From the NCBI RefSeq assembly GCF_016862675.1, contig NZ_BONK01000017.1, positions 1 through 64,000 on the forward strand: 64,000 nucleotides of DNA. Direction: 5' to 3'. A program made the position numbers and the translations under genes. Positions 7,779 to 16,733 of the stretch are shown one piece after another. Numbering within the stretch: the stretch's first letter is position 1; each line of letters begins with the position of its first letter. This stretch comes from Cellulomonas chitinilytica. Lineage in GTDB: Bacteria; Actinomycetota; Actinomycetes; Actinomycetales; Cellulomonadaceae. A model generated the notes under the pieces. It was given only the letters and a program-made list of their open reading frames with translations. It did not search any database and had not been told where the DNA came from.

Positions 7779-9599
7779 TCACGGGCGCGGGACGTTGCGC
7801 AGGTTCGAGCGGGCCATCGCCATGACCTCGCCCAGGCCTCCGCCCAGGACCTCCTTGCTCATGGCGGCCGTGAACCCGGTGACCTGCTTGCGCGTGATCT
7901 TCGGCGGCAGCGACAGCGCCCGCGGGTCGGTGACGAGGTCGACCAGCGCGGGCCCGTCGTGCGCGAACGCCTCCCGCAGCGCCGGCCGGATCCCCGCGGG
8001 GTCCTCGACCCGCACGGCCGGGATCCCGATGGCGGTCGCGACCGCGGCGTAGTCGACCGGCGGGGAGTCGGTGGCGTACGAGGGCAGCCCGTCGACGAGC
8101 ATCTCGAGGCGGACCATCCCGAGCGTCGCGTTGTCGAACAGCACGACCGTCACGGGCAGGTCCAGCGCGCGCAGCGTGATGAGCTCCCCGAGCAGCATCG
8201 ACAGCCCGCCGTCCCCGGCGAGCGCGACGACCCGCCGCCCCGTGCCGGCGGCCCCGCGCGCCCGTGCGTCGGCGTCGTCGACCGACGACCCCTCGACGGG
8301 TGCCCGCCCGGCCATCGCCGCGCCGATGGCGTGCGGCACGGCGTTCGCCATCGACCCGTGCAGGAACGACCCGATGACCCGCCGCCGGCCGTTGGGGGTG
8401 AGGTACCGGGCGGCCCACACGTTGCCCATGCCGGTGTCGACGGTGAAGACCGCGTCCTCGGGCGCCTCCTCGTCGAGCACGACCGCGGCGTACTCGGGGT
8501 GGATCGGCCGTGTCGACGAGACGTCCTTCGTGTACGCGCCGACGACGCCGCCCATGGCCTTCTGGTGCCGGGCGAGCATCTTGTCGAGGAACCGGCGACT
8601 GCGCTTGCGCTGGACGAGCGGCAGGAGCATCCGCAGCGTCTCCCCGACGTCCCCGAGCACCACGAGGTCGTTGCGGGTGCGTCGCCCGAGCCGTTCCGGC
8701 GCGACGTCCACCTGGGCGGTCCGGACGCCGGCGGGCAGGAACTGGTCGTACGGGAAGTCGGTGCCGAGCAGGAGGAGCAGGTCGGCACCCTCCATCGCCG
8801 CGGCGCACGCGCCGTAGCCGAGCAGCCCCGTCATCCCGACGTCGAAGGGGTTGTCGTACTGGATGTGCTCCTTGCCGCGCAGGGTGTGGCCGACGGGCGC
8901 GTGCAGGGCGTCCGCGAGGGCGAGCACCTCGGTCCGCGCCGCGGCGACGCCGGCCCCGGCGAAGATCGTCACCGTCCCGGCCTCGTCGATCGCGCGGGCC
9001 AGCGCCCGGACGGCGTCCTCGTCGGGCACCACGCGCGGCGGCGGGGGTGGGGTGAGCACGTCGACGCCCGCGGGTCCGGCGTCGAGGTCGGCGACGTCGC
9101 CCGGGAGGGTCAGCACGGCCACGCCCGGCCCGGCGTAGGCGTGGTGGATCGCCGACCGGATGACGCGCGGCGCCTGGGCGGCGGACGAGACCATCTCCGA
9201 GTACACCGAGCACTCCAGGAAGAGCCGGTCGGGGTGCGTCTCCTGGAAGAACTGCGTGCCGATCTGCGCCGACGGGATGTGCGACGCGATCGCGAGCACG
9301 GGCACCCGGGACCGGTTCGCGTCGTACAGCCCGTTGATCAGGTGCAGGTTCCCCGGCCCGCACGAGCCGGCGCACACCGCGAGCCGCCCGGTGAGCTCGG
9401 CCTCCGCCGCCGCGGCGAACGCCCCGGCCTCCTCGTGCCGCACGTGCACCCACGCGAGGTCGGCTCCGCCCTCCCGGGCCCGGCGCACCGCGTCGACGAC
9501 GGGGTTGAGGCTGTCGCCGACGATCCCGTACACGTGCCGCGCGCCCGCGGCGACGAGCTGTGCGACGAGCTGGTCGGCGACGGTCTCCCGACGAGCCAC
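7779..9599 (-). CDS. poxB: Pyruvate:quinone oxidoreductase (PoxB-type, thiamine-diphosphate enzyme)
   Basis: A 606-residue ThDP-dependent enzyme that oxidatively decarboxylates pyruvate to acetate and CO2, passing electrons via FAD to the quinone pool at the membrane. The N-terminal ThDP domain has YGIVGDSLNPVVDA and the catalytic-Glu motif RHEEAGAFAAAAEA. The substrate region GSCGPGNLHLINGLYDANRSRVP is typical of PoxB rather than acetolactate synthase. The central FAD domain and the C-terminal ThDP motif (GDGGLSMLLGEL, from about residue 461, with the DNATLGM part downstream) follow. It is about 30 residues longer than E. coli PoxB, partly from an Asp/Arg/Ala-rich insert before GDGG. The start is GTG with GGAGG six bases upstream. 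It is the last gene of a minus-strand group. Confidence 0.9.
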   Translation of the reverse strand: MARRETVADQLVAQLVAAGARHVYGIVGDSLNPVVDAVRRAREGGADLAWVHVRHEEAGAFAAAAEAELTGRLAVCAGSCGPGNLHLINGLYDANRSRVPVLAIASHIPSAQIGTQFFQETHPDRLFLECSVYSEMVSSAAQAPRVIRSAIHHAYAGPGVAVLTLPGDVADLDAGPAGVDVLTPPPPPRVVPDEDAVRALARAIDEAGTVTIFAGAGVAAARTEVLALADALHAPVGHTLRGKEHIQYDNPFDVGMTGLLGYGACAAAMEGADLLLLLGTDFPYDQFLPAGVRTAQVDVAPERLGRRTRNDLVVLGDVGETLRMLLPLVQRKRSRRFLDKMLARHQKAMGGVVGAYTKDVSSTRPIHPEYAAVVLDEEAPEDAVFTVDTGMGNVWAARYLTPNGRRRVIGSFLHGSMANAVPHAIGAAMAGRAPVEGSSVDDADARARGAAGTGRRVVALAGDGGLSMLLGELITLRALDLPVTVVLFDNATLGMVRLEMLVDGLPSYATDSPPVDYAAVATAIGIPAVRVEDPAGIRPALREAFAHDGPALVDLVTDPRALSLPPKITRKQVTGFTAAMSKEVLGGGLGEVMAMARSNLRNVPRP

Positions 9600-9668
9600 G
9601 GACGACCTCCAGACGACGACGGGGACGGTCCGACCATCGTCGGCCCGCCCCCGGACGCCTGCATCCGC

Positions 9669-10379
9669 TCAGGAGTAGACGTGCTCCAGCCACTCGGTCC
9701 ACCGGGCTGTGGTCGTCTCGGCGTCGGCGCCCTCCGCGAAGTCGTGGATCGCGACGCCCACCGGCGACCCGAACGCGTTCCGGCCGAACAGCCGGATCAG
9801 CGAGTGGTCGGTGCGCAGCCCGACGAAGTGCGGCCGCACGTAGTCGACATCCACGCGCTCGACCCGGTGGACGAGCGTCGTCACGGTGACGTCCCCCTCG
9901 CCCAGCCCCGCCAGCCCGAGCCTGTTGAGCAGCCACTCCAGCGCGCCCGGGTTGTTCGACGCCTCCGGTGCGTCGACCGACGAGTACGTGGCGGTCCGGT
10001 CGCGGAAGTGCGCGAGGTACTGCGTGAGCGTGTGCAGGTAGAAGTCGGTGTGCTGGGCGGCGCCCTCGTGCTGCCGGTCCCAGTCCTCCGCGAACACGCC
10101 GGTGTGCGTCCAGCGCAGGCGCGACCGCCCGCCGTCGAGCGGGGTGATCTCCTCGGAGACCTCGTTGAACCACCCGTCAGGCCCCTCGTGCCGGCCGGTG
10201 ACCTGGTGCGGCGGGTCCCACGCGACGACGGTCCCGCCGAACGACACCGCGCCGCCGACCCGCGGCTCGAAGTCCATCGGCCAGAGCCAGGCGGCGTTGG
10301 CCGTGGTGACGGCGTCCCACACGGCCTGCGGGTCCGCGTCGACGTCGATCTCGCGGACGATCTCGAACTCGCGTGCCAT
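9669..10379 (-). CDS. SRPBCC (START/AHSA1-like) domain protein
   Basis: A 236-residue protein whose N terminus (EFEIVREIDVDADPQAVWDAVTT) is a characteristic SRPBCC start, with FEPRVGGAVSFGG and the amphipathic segment DGWFNEVSEEITPLDGGRSRLRWTHTG continuing the fold. SRPBCC proteins have a deep hydrophobic cavity that binds lipids, polyketides or client proteins; the ligand here is unknown. Length allows the domain plus a second alpha/beta part (140-236). AAGGAG is just upstream of the ATG. The upstream APH-like gene is 48 bases away on the same strand, so co-transcription is likely. Confidence 0.8.
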   Translation of the reverse strand: MAREFEIVREIDVDADPQAVWDAVTTANAAWLWPMDFEPRVGGAVSFGGTVVAWDPPHQVTGRHEGPDGWFNEVSEEITPLDGGRSRLRWTHTGVFAEDWDRQHEGAAQHTDFYLHTLTQYLAHFRDRTATYSSVDAPEASNNPGALEWLLNRLGLAGLGEGDVTVTTLVHRVERVDVDYVRPHFVGLRTDHSLIRLFGRNAFGSPVGVAIHDFAEGADAETTTARWTEWLEHVYS

Positions 10380-10427
10380 GTCGCTCCTTGGTGGTCGGCG
10401 AGTGGATTGCCAGCGGCAAGCGTGCGC

Positions 10428-11423
10428 TCAGCGCGCGGTCTGCGCCAACCGGCCGAGGAACGTGCGGAGGTTGCTCCACAGCGTCTGCCGGTACTCCACC
10501 AGCCAGTCGCCCTCGAACTCCCGCGGGTTGATCTCCGTGATCATGATCATCGTCAGGGAGAGCCGGTACATCGTGAGCCGGGTCGCCGGGCCCTCGCTGA
10601 GGATGTCCACCGGCGTCCCGGCGACGGACTCGTAGCCCGCGAGCAGGCGCGGGTTCACGGCGCCGGAGCTCATCGCCTCCGCGCCGACCAGGTCGTACAG
10701 GGGGTCCGCCCAGATGGCCCGCTCGGTGTCGATGATGCCGACGAGCGCGCCGGTCTCCGGGTCGACGAACAGGTTCCCGGGCCACAGGTCGGTGTGCACG
10801 AGGCACGGCTGCTCGACGGCGTCGAGGTGGTGCAGGTTCGCGGCGACGGCCGCCCGGATCTCGTCGGCGGGGAACGTCGTGCCGGTCCGCTCGGCGTCGG
10901 CGAGCAGCGCCTCGACCATCCGCCCGTACGCCTGCGCCCACGTGTCGCCGACGAGCCCGTTCGCCTCGTTCGGGTAGCCGAACCGCTCGCCCTGCACGGC
11001 GTGCAGCCGGGCCATGAACGCGCCGAGCTCGAACTCGGCGCGGGCGGAGCGCTCGTCCCCCTCGCCGAACCCGACGTCGACGAGCGGCTGCCCGTCGAGG
11101 TGGGTCACGACGACCACGTCGGACGGCAGGACGGTGCGCGAGAAGTCGGTGAGCAGGACCGTCGGCATCAGCAGGTCGCGGCCCTCGGCGAGCCGGTACA
11201 CGAGCGCCTCGGTGCGGATGAGGTCGTGCTCGTAGGTCAGGAGCCGGTGCGTCTCGGTGGGCGCCGTCTTGGCGATGACCCGGGTGCCGTCGTCGAGCGT
11301 GACGCGGTAGGTCGTGGCGAACATGCCGCCCTTGAGCTGCTCGTACGACACCATCCGCCCGAGGGGCGCGACGAGTGCGCGGAGGGCGTCGTCGGTCGTC
11401 AGGGGCTGCTCGGCCACGGTCAC
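10428..11423 (-). CDS. Aminoglycoside phosphotransferase (APH)/fructosamine-kinase-like kinase
   Basis: A 331-residue protein with a kinase-like fold. GGMFATTYRVTLDDGTRVIAK gives the Gly-rich loop and ATP-binding Lys, LVHTDLWPGNLFVD is the Brenner-type catalytic loop (HTDLxxxN), and IIDTERA is the metal-binding IDxE segment. Proteins of this class phosphorylate small hydroxylated molecules, so sugars, choline or antibiotics are all possible and nothing here selects one. The GTG start overlaps the stop of the upstream MFS gene as GTGA, which implies translational coupling; a TACCCT hexamer seven bases upstream, inside the MFS gene, could also give a separate leaderless message. Confidence 0.83.
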   Translation of the reverse strand: MTVAEQPLTTDDALRALVAPLGRMVSYEQLKGGMFATTYRVTLDDGTRVIAKTAPTETHRLLTYEHDLIRTEALVYRLAEGRDLLMPTVLLTDFSRTVLPSDVVVVTHLDGQPLVDVGFGEGDERSARAEFELGAFMARLHAVQGERFGYPNEANGLVGDTWAQAYGRMVEALLADAERTGTTFPADEIRAAVAANLHHLDAVEQPCLVHTDLWPGNLFVDPETGALVGIIDTERAIWADPLYDLVGAEAMSSGAVNPRLLAGYESVAGTPVDILSEGPATRLTMYRLSLTMIMITEINPREFEGDWLVEYRQTLWSNLRTFLGRLAQTAR

Positions 11424-12757
11424 GGCGTCGAGGGTACCGGCCCCGGTCCGCCGTCCGGCCGGCGCCCGTCGTCGGGCTCGACGGCGTCGGCGACCTCGCA
11501 CGCGGCGACCGCCGCCCCGCCGCTGGCCGACGGCGAGCAGTCCTCCACGGCCCCCCGCACCCGTGCCGCGGCGTCGCCCCGCAGCGTCCGGTACGCCGCC
11601 AGGGTCGCGACGAGCGCGAACCCGGCGGACACGATGACGACGAGGTACCCGCCGTGCGACCCCTCCCGGTCGATGAGCACACCCGCGACGGACGAGCCGA
11701 TGGACACCCCGACGCCGAGCGACGTGCCGACCCACGTCAGGCCTTCGGTGAGCCGGTTCGCGGGGACGAGCTGCTGCACGAGCCCGTTGCCGTTGATGAG
11801 GGTCGGCGCGATCGCGAACCCGGTGACGAACATGACCGCCGCGAGCACCACGAGGTTCTCGACGAGGAAGAAGAAGCACACGCCGACGGCCAGCGCGACG
11901 ACGCCGAGCGCGAACCGCAGGTGCAGCGGCCGCCGCCAGTGCCGGGTGCCGTACAGCAGCCCCGAGATGAGCGACCCGAGCGCGAACACCGCGAGGATCA
12001 CGCCCGCGAGCCCCTTGCGGCCCTGCTCCTCGGCGAACGCGACGGTCGACACATCCGTCGCCCCGAAGATCGACCCCATCGCGACGAACACCACCGCGAG
12101 CACCACCATGCCGGCGTTCGCCAGCACCGACCCCCGCGCCCGGGGCGTCCCGGCCGGCGCCGAGGGTGGCTCGGTCGAGCGCTGCGCGAGGAACCAGTAC
12201 CCGCCGACGACCATCCCGACGAGCGCGACGACGAGCCCGGCGGCCGGCTGCACCCCGGTCGCGAGCAGCGTCGCGAGCACCGGGCCGACGACGAACACGA
12301 GCTCGTCGACCGCCGACTCCAGCGAGTACGCCGTGTGGATCGTTCTCGGGTCGCCGCCGAGGGTCCGGTTCCACCGTGCCCGCACGAGCGACCCGAACGA
12401 CCCGATCGCCGCGCCCGTCACGGCCGCCGCGACGTACAGCAGGACCGTCGGCGCCTCGGCGAGCGTCGCGACGACGAGCGTGACGAGCCCGACGGTCGCG
12501 ATCCCCACCGCCGGCCGCATGACGCGCGCCTGCCCGTGCCGGTCGACGAGCCGGGCCAGCTGCGGGGAGCACACCGCCTGCGCGATGACGTACACGGCGG
12601 ACACCCGCCCGGCCAGCCCGTACGACCCGTACACCGCCGACACCATCAGCACGATGCCGATGCCCACCATCGACATCGGCAGCCGTGCGAGCGCCCCGGC
12701 CGCCGAGAAGGCGAGCGCCCCCGGACGCGACAGGACGTCACGGTAGGGCTGGAGCAT
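11420..12757 (-). CDS. MFS transporter
   Basis: A 445-residue 12-helix major facilitator. Visible features are LVDRHGQARVMRPAVG (a motif-A-like loop), RARWNRTLGGDPRTIHTAYSLES, which is usual in this actinobacterial subgroup, and a hydrophilic C-terminal tail of about 40 residues. The ATG is at 12757, with the hexamer GAGACT six bases upstream. The transported compound is unknown. The coupled APH-like kinase downstream (GTGA overlap) suggests an export-plus-modification pair, as seen in self-protection or sugar-handling modules (inference). Confidence 0.85.
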   Translation of the reverse strand: MLQPYRDVLSRPGALAFSAAGALARLPMSMVGIGIVLMVSAVYGSYGLAGRVSAVYVIAQAVCSPQLARLVDRHGQARVMRPAVGIATVGLVTLVVATLAEAPTVLLYVAAAVTGAAIGSFGSLVRARWNRTLGGDPRTIHTAYSLESAVDELVFVVGPVLATLLATGVQPAAGLVVALVGMVVGGYWFLAQRSTEPPSAPAGTPRARGSVLANAGMVVLAVVFVAMGSIFGATDVSTVAFAEEQGRKGLAGVILAVFALGSLISGLLYGTRHWRRPLHLRFALGVVALAVGVCFFFLVENLVVLAAVMFVTGFAIAPTLINGNGLVQQLVPANRLTEGLTWVGTSLGVGVSIGSSVAGVLIDREGSHGGYLVVIVSAGFALVATLAAYRTLRGDAAARVRGAVEDCSPSASGGAAVAACEVADAVEPDDGRRPDGGPGPVPSTP

Positions 12758-12835
12758 GCGGTCAGTCTCGCACCCGCCGCCGACGCCTTCCTGCTGGGGC
12801 TGGCCGGGGAGCGCGTCGTCCCGCAGGATCGAGGG

Positions 12836-13132
12836 ATGACGACCGTGCTGGTGGACGACGTGCCCGAGCTCGAGCGGTTCGAGGCCCGCGACCCGTCGGG
12901 GGCGCTCCTCGGGTTCGCGGCCTACACGCTCGACGGACCGACCGTGGTGTTCATCCACACCGAGGTCGAACCCGAGCATGAGGGGCAGGGCGTCGCGTCC
13001 CGGCTCGTGCAGGGTGCCCTCGACCTCGTGCGGGCGCGCGGCGCCGACGTCGTCGCCCTGTGCCCGTACACGAAGGCGTGGATCCGCAAGCACCCCGAGT
13101 ACCAGGACCTGCTCCGGGCGCACACCGCCTGA
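12836..13132 (+). CDS. Small GNAT N-acetyltransferase, YjdJ type
   Basis: A 98-residue minimal GNAT domain. GALLGFAAYTLDG is followed by HTEVEPEHEGQGVASRLVQGALDLVRARG, containing the acetyl-CoA pyrophosphate loop EGQGVASRL (Q/RxxGxG/A), and then VALCPYTKAWIRKHPEY, characteristic of the YjdJ/COG2388 group. These transfer acetyl from acetyl-CoA to an unidentified acceptor. CAGGAT lies six bases before the ATG and GAGGG directly before it, so the message may be leaderless. It is divergent from the MFS gene and convergent with the membrane-protein gene. Confidence 0.88.
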   Translation: MTTVLVDDVPELERFEARDPSGALLGFAAYTLDGPTVVFIHTEVEPEHEGQGVASRLVQGALDLVRARGADVVALCPYTKAWIRKHPEYQDLLRAHTA

Positions 13133-13136
13133 CCCG

Positions 13137-13174
13137 CGCCGCCCGACCCCGCCGCCCGACCCCCGCCGCCCGAC
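13137..13174. repeat. Short tandem repeat CGCCGCCCGAC, three copies
   Basis: CGCCGCCCGAC occurs at 13137, 13150 and 13164, a period of 13-14 bases, filling most of the 49-base gap between two convergent genes. It looks like slippage-derived simple sequence. No terminator hairpin is evident in the gap. Confidence 0.6.
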
Positions 13175-13181
13175 CCGGACG

Positions 13182-14675
13182 TCAGGGGCGCTGGCTCTGG
13201 CCCGGCAGCATGGCCCACAGCCCCTTCGTCTCGCTGACCGCCTTGCCGAGCTTGCTCCCCGCGTCAGGCGTGACGAGGTCGAGGAGCAGCCACAGAGCGG
13301 CGACGCCCGTCGTCAGCGACAGCTCGTCCCGGTCGTTGAGATGGGCCGCGACCGTCGCGGCGACGGCGACGGCGAGGGCCGTGACCTTGCCGACCCAGGC
13401 CCGCACCCGCTGACCGACCCGCACGATCGGCGCAGTGTCCACGTCGGCCTCGGGAAGCGCGCTCCAGCGGCGCGCGGTGCCGGCGAGCACAGCGTCCCAG
13501 AGCGCCTCGTCGAGCTGCGCGTCGGACCGGGTGTCGCCGAGCAGCAGGTCACGGTTCCATCGGTGCACGACGGCCGCCTTGCGCTCGAACGTGCGGCTCA
13601 GGGCCGTCGCGTTCCTCGGGTCGAGCCGGCACATGTGCGAGGCCACGCCGGTCTCCATGACACGTGCGATCCATGCCAGCTGCTCGGCGACGCCGCGGCG
13701 CGGGTCGGTCGCGTCGCACACGCGGTCCAGGATCGACGAGTGCGGCGTCGACGACCCGCGCCTCGTGGCCATCAGCCACATCACCGACTGGACGAACTCG
13801 GCCTCGGGCGCGCGCCGCAGCCGGGACCGCAGCTGCCACCGCAGAGCCCCCTGGTTGAGCAGCTGGATCACGACGATCAGCACGCTCGTCGCAGCACCGA
13901 ACACCAGCCCGCCCACGATCCCGGGAGCCAGCCGGTCGGGCGCGCCGACGACCAGGACGTCCACCCGGCGCCCGATGCCGTCCGCCCCGTAGAGGACGCC
14001 GGCCAGGAGCGCGCTGCTCCCGACGAGCGTGAGGCCCAGGGCCCACGAGAGCGGGAGCAGCTTCAGGAGCACGAGCCCCACCCAGAGGACGAGCAGCGTG
14101 GCGACGTACGTCGCCACCGCCGCGAGCGCTCGCCACGTCGTCCCGGCGTCGGCCGGGAGGAGGATCAGGACGCCGCAGAGCGCACCCCAGAGCCAGCCGT
14201 GGACGACACCGACGCGGTTCGGCGCCGAGACGCGCTCCGCCGGGAACAGCACGACGGCCGTGACGGTGACGAGCGCGACCGCGACGAGGGGCCCGAGCTG
14301 GCTCATCCAGAGGACCACGAACGTGGTGGCGAGGATCGGCGCGGCGTCGTAGACCCAGGCGACGGCGTGGCCCGCGACGAGCTGCGTCGCCCAGGTCACC
14401 GACGAACGACGGTTCGCGACCCGGAGGTCGGCGTGGACGTCCGCGATCTCCTCGGCGGTGAGCTTGCGCTCGGCCAGGACCTTGGTGAGGCCTGCGCCCA
14501 GCTCGTCGAGCCGGTCGTTCAGCGACTTCCGCAGGACCAGTGGCCGGACCCGGGTGAACCGCTGGCCCGCCCACCACTGCGGGCCGGACGGCGGTGCGGG
14601 CCGGCGCGCGGGTGTGCGCCGCGCCGCCTCGTCGCGGGTGCTCGCGGTTCTCTTCTCGTCCGTGCTCGTGCTCAT
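13182..14675 (-). CDS. Multi-spanning membrane protein of unknown function
   Basis: A 497-residue protein I do not recognise. Residues 1-40 are hydrophilic (Ser/Thr/Arg/Pro-rich). A helical region with LNDRLDELGAGLTKVLAERKLTAEEIADVHADL follows. From about 115 to 300 there are six to seven hydrophobic segments, then a cytosolic-type helical domain (300-430) with conserved-looking Cys, Trp and Arg residues, and two more hydrophobic segments near the C terminus. The ATG is preceded by GAGGAGGG. It lies downstream of pgm on the same strand, separated by 245 bases that hold a GGCCCA repeat. Confidence 0.75.
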   Translation of the reverse strand: MSTSTDEKRTASTRDEAARRTPARRPAPPSGPQWWAGQRFTRVRPLVLRKSLNDRLDELGAGLTKVLAERKLTAEEIADVHADLRVANRRSSVTWATQLVAGHAVAWVYDAAPILATTFVVLWMSQLGPLVAVALVTVTAVVLFPAERVSAPNRVGVVHGWLWGALCGVLILLPADAGTTWRALAAVATYVATLLVLWVGLVLLKLLPLSWALGLTLVGSSALLAGVLYGADGIGRRVDVLVVGAPDRLAPGIVGGLVFGAATSVLIVVIQLLNQGALRWQLRSRLRRAPEAEFVQSVMWLMATRRGSSTPHSSILDRVCDATDPRRGVAEQLAWIARVMETGVASHMCRLDPRNATALSRTFERKAAVVHRWNRDLLLGDTRSDAQLDEALWDAVLAGTARRWSALPEADVDTAPIVRVGQRVRAWVGKVTALAVAVAATVAAHLNDRDELSLTTGVAALWLLLDLVTPDAGSKLGKAVSETKGLWAMLPGQSQRP

Positions 14676-14786
14676 GGCTGCCCTCCTCGGCAGTGAGGAT
14701 GCGCGGGAAGCCCCGGGTGATACCGGAGGGCGGCGGGCCGACCCGGGAGGCGACCGGGCGGGACGGGGCGAGGACGACGATCGTCG

Positions 14787-14840
14787 GGCCCAGGCCCAGG
14801 CCCAGGCCCAGGCCCAGGCCCAGGCCCGGGCCCAGGCCCA
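14787..14840. repeat. GGCCCA hexanucleotide tandem repeat, nine copies
   Basis: Nine consecutive six-base units, eight GGCCCA and one variant GGCCCG (seventh copy). It lies in the 245-base stretch between the membrane-protein gene and the pgm stop, in the 5' region of the membrane-protein gene. Unit number in such tracts varies by slippage. The rest of the stretch holds only a weak hairpin. Confidence 0.9.
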
Positions 14841-14851
14841 GGCACGGCGAA

Positions 14852-14881
14852 GGCCCCGGGGCTCTGATGCCGGCCGGGGCC
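14852..14881 (-). terminator. Possible terminator hairpin of pgm
   Basis: GGCCCCGG (14852-14859) pairs with CCGGGGCC (14874-14881) across a 14-base loop, 40 bases after the pgm stop on the minus strand. There is no T-run, so termination strength is uncertain. Confidence 0.35.
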
Positions 14882-14920
14882 CTCGTCGAACTCGGGGAGC
14901 TCGTGTGGAAGGGGTGCGGG

Positions 14921-16594
14921 TCAGGACCCGAGGGCCTGCGCCACCACCTGCTTCGCCTCGGACTGTACCTGCGTGAGGTGCTCGGGGGAGATGAACGACT
15001 CTGCGTAGATCTTGTAGACGTCCTCGGTCCCCGACGGGCGCGCGGCGAACCAGGCGTTGTCCGTGGTGACCTTGAGGCCGCCGATGGCCGCGTCGTTGCC
15101 GGGCGCGTTCGTCAGACGAGCCGTAATGGGCTCGCCGGCGAGCGTCGTCGCGGTCACCTGGTCGGGGTGCAGCGCCGCGAGCGTCGCCTTCTCCTCGCGG
15201 GAGGCCGGGGCGTCGACGCGGGCGTACCAGGACTCGCCGAACTCGGCGACGAGGTCGCGGTGGTGCTCGGACGGCGACTTCCCGGTCGTCGCGAGGATCT
15301 CCGAGGCGAGCAGCGCGGGGAGCATGCCGTCCTTGTCGGTGGTCCACACGGTGCCGTCCTTGCGCAGGAACGACGCCCCCGCGGACTCCTCGCCGCCGAA
15401 CCCGACGGACCCGTCGACGAGGCCCGGCACGAACCACTTGAACCCGACCGGCACCTCGAGCAGCCGCCGGCCGAGCTTGGCCGCGACCCGGTCGATGAGG
15501 CTCGACGACACGAGGGTCTTGCCGATCGCCGTCCCGTCCGGCCACCCGCCACGGGCCCCGCCGTACAGGTACGAGATCATCACGGCGATGTAGTGGTTCG
15601 GGTTCATCAGCCCGCCGTCGGGCGTCACGATCCCGTGCCGGTCGGAGTCGGCGTCGTTCCCGGTCGCGATGTCGTACGGGGCGTCCCCGCTCATCCGCGC
15701 GACGAGCGACGCCATCGCGTACGGCGACGAGCAGTCCATCCGGATCTTGCCGTCCCAGTCGAGCGTCATGAACGCCCACCGCGGGTCCACCGTCGGGTTC
15801 ACGACCGTGAGGTCGAACCCGTACCGCTCCCCGATGGCGCCCCAGTACTCGACGGACGCGCCGCCGAGCGGGTCCGCGCCGATCCGCACGCCCGACGCCC
15901 GGATCGCGTCGACGTCGATGACGTTCGCGAGGTCGTCCACGTAGGCCGTGAGGAAGTCGTGCTTGCGGGTCGTGTCCGCGGCCAGCGCCTTCTCGGCGCT
16001 CACCCGGGGGACGTCGCGCCAGCCGGAGGCGAGGATCGCGTTCGCCCGGTCGGCGATCCAGTTGGTCGCCTGCGACCCGGCGGGCCCGCCGTCCGGCGGG
16101 TTGTACTTGAAGCCGCCGTCGCGCGGCGGGTTGTGCGACGGGGTCACGACGATGCCGTCGGCCAGCCCCGGACCGTGCGTCCGGACGCCCTCCGACGTGC
16201 CCGCGCCGTTGTGCCGCAGGATCGCGTGCGACACCGCCGGGGTCGGCGTCCAGGAGTCCCGCGCGTCGACGTGCACCTCGACACCGGCCGCGGCCAGCAC
16301 CTCGAGCGCGCTCTTCCACGCCGGCTCGGACAGCCCGTGCGTGTCCCGTCCGATGAACAGCGGACCGTCGGTGCCCTGGCCACGGCGGTACTCGACGATC
16401 GCCGCCGTGGTGGCGACGATGTGCGCCTCGTTGAACGCGGTGTCGAGCGCGGAGCCGCGATGGCCGCTGGTGCCGAACACCACCCGCTGGGTCGGGTCGT
16501 CGAGATCGGGCTCGCGGTCGTAGTAGGCGGTCGTGAGGGCGTCGATGTCGACGAGGTCGGACGGCTGGGCAGGTGTTCCGGCGCGCGGGTCCAT
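14921..16594 (-). CDS. pgm: Phosphoglucomutase (alpha-D-glucose-1-phosphate specific)
   Basis: A 557-residue phosphohexomutase that interconverts glucose 1-phosphate and glucose 6-phosphate, linking glycogen and trehalose metabolism to glycolysis. The first domain has RVVFGTSGHRGSALDTAFNE. The phosphoserine loop is VTPSHNPPRDGG, the metal-binding loop is GNDADSDRHG, the sugar-binding loop is GGEESAGASF, and the phosphate-binding loop near the C terminus is ARPSGTEDVYKIY. Length agrees with E. coli Pgm. The ATG at 16594 has GGGAGG upstream. An in-frame start at 16687 would add 31 residues of low-complexity Arg/Gly sequence and is rejected. Confidence 0.96.
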   Translation of the reverse strand: MDPRAGTPAQPSDLVDIDALTTAYYDREPDLDDPTQRVVFGTSGHRGSALDTAFNEAHIVATTAAIVEYRRGQGTDGPLFIGRDTHGLSEPAWKSALEVLAAAGVEVHVDARDSWTPTPAVSHAILRHNGAGTSEGVRTHGPGLADGIVVTPSHNPPRDGGFKYNPPDGGPAGSQATNWIADRANAILASGWRDVPRVSAEKALAADTTRKHDFLTAYVDDLANVIDVDAIRASGVRIGADPLGGASVEYWGAIGERYGFDLTVVNPTVDPRWAFMTLDWDGKIRMDCSSPYAMASLVARMSGDAPYDIATGNDADSDRHGIVTPDGGLMNPNHYIAVMISYLYGGARGGWPDGTAIGKTLVSSSLIDRVAAKLGRRLLEVPVGFKWFVPGLVDGSVGFGGEESAGASFLRKDGTVWTTDKDGMLPALLASEILATTGKSPSEHHRDLVAEFGESWYARVDAPASREEKATLAALHPDQVTATTLAGEPITARLTNAPGNDAAIGGLKVTTDNAWFAARPSGTEDVYKIYAESFISPEHLTQVQSEAKQVVAQALGS

Positions 16595-16733
16595 GTCGCG
16601 ATCCTCCCCCAACGTCCGGAGAGGCGCAGCCCGGTCTACGTCACACCGACGCCGCCGCACCCCCCCGCCCCTGCCCCTCCCTCGCACCCCTCTGCTCCGC
16701 CCCTTCCCTGCCCCTCGCGCGCCCTCTTCCCGG

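Noticed and set aside
7728..12746. A 1672-codon plus-strand frame over four minus-strand genes
   Set aside because: The opposite strand encodes PoxB, SRPBCC, APH-like and MFS proteins with clear motifs. This frame is Arg/Gly/Pro-rich shadow sequence.
14787..14840. Coding repeat (Gly-Pro-Arg-Pro) protein
   Set aside because: Frames through the hexamer have no ribosome site or conserved flanks; the tract lies between two well-defined minus-strand genes.
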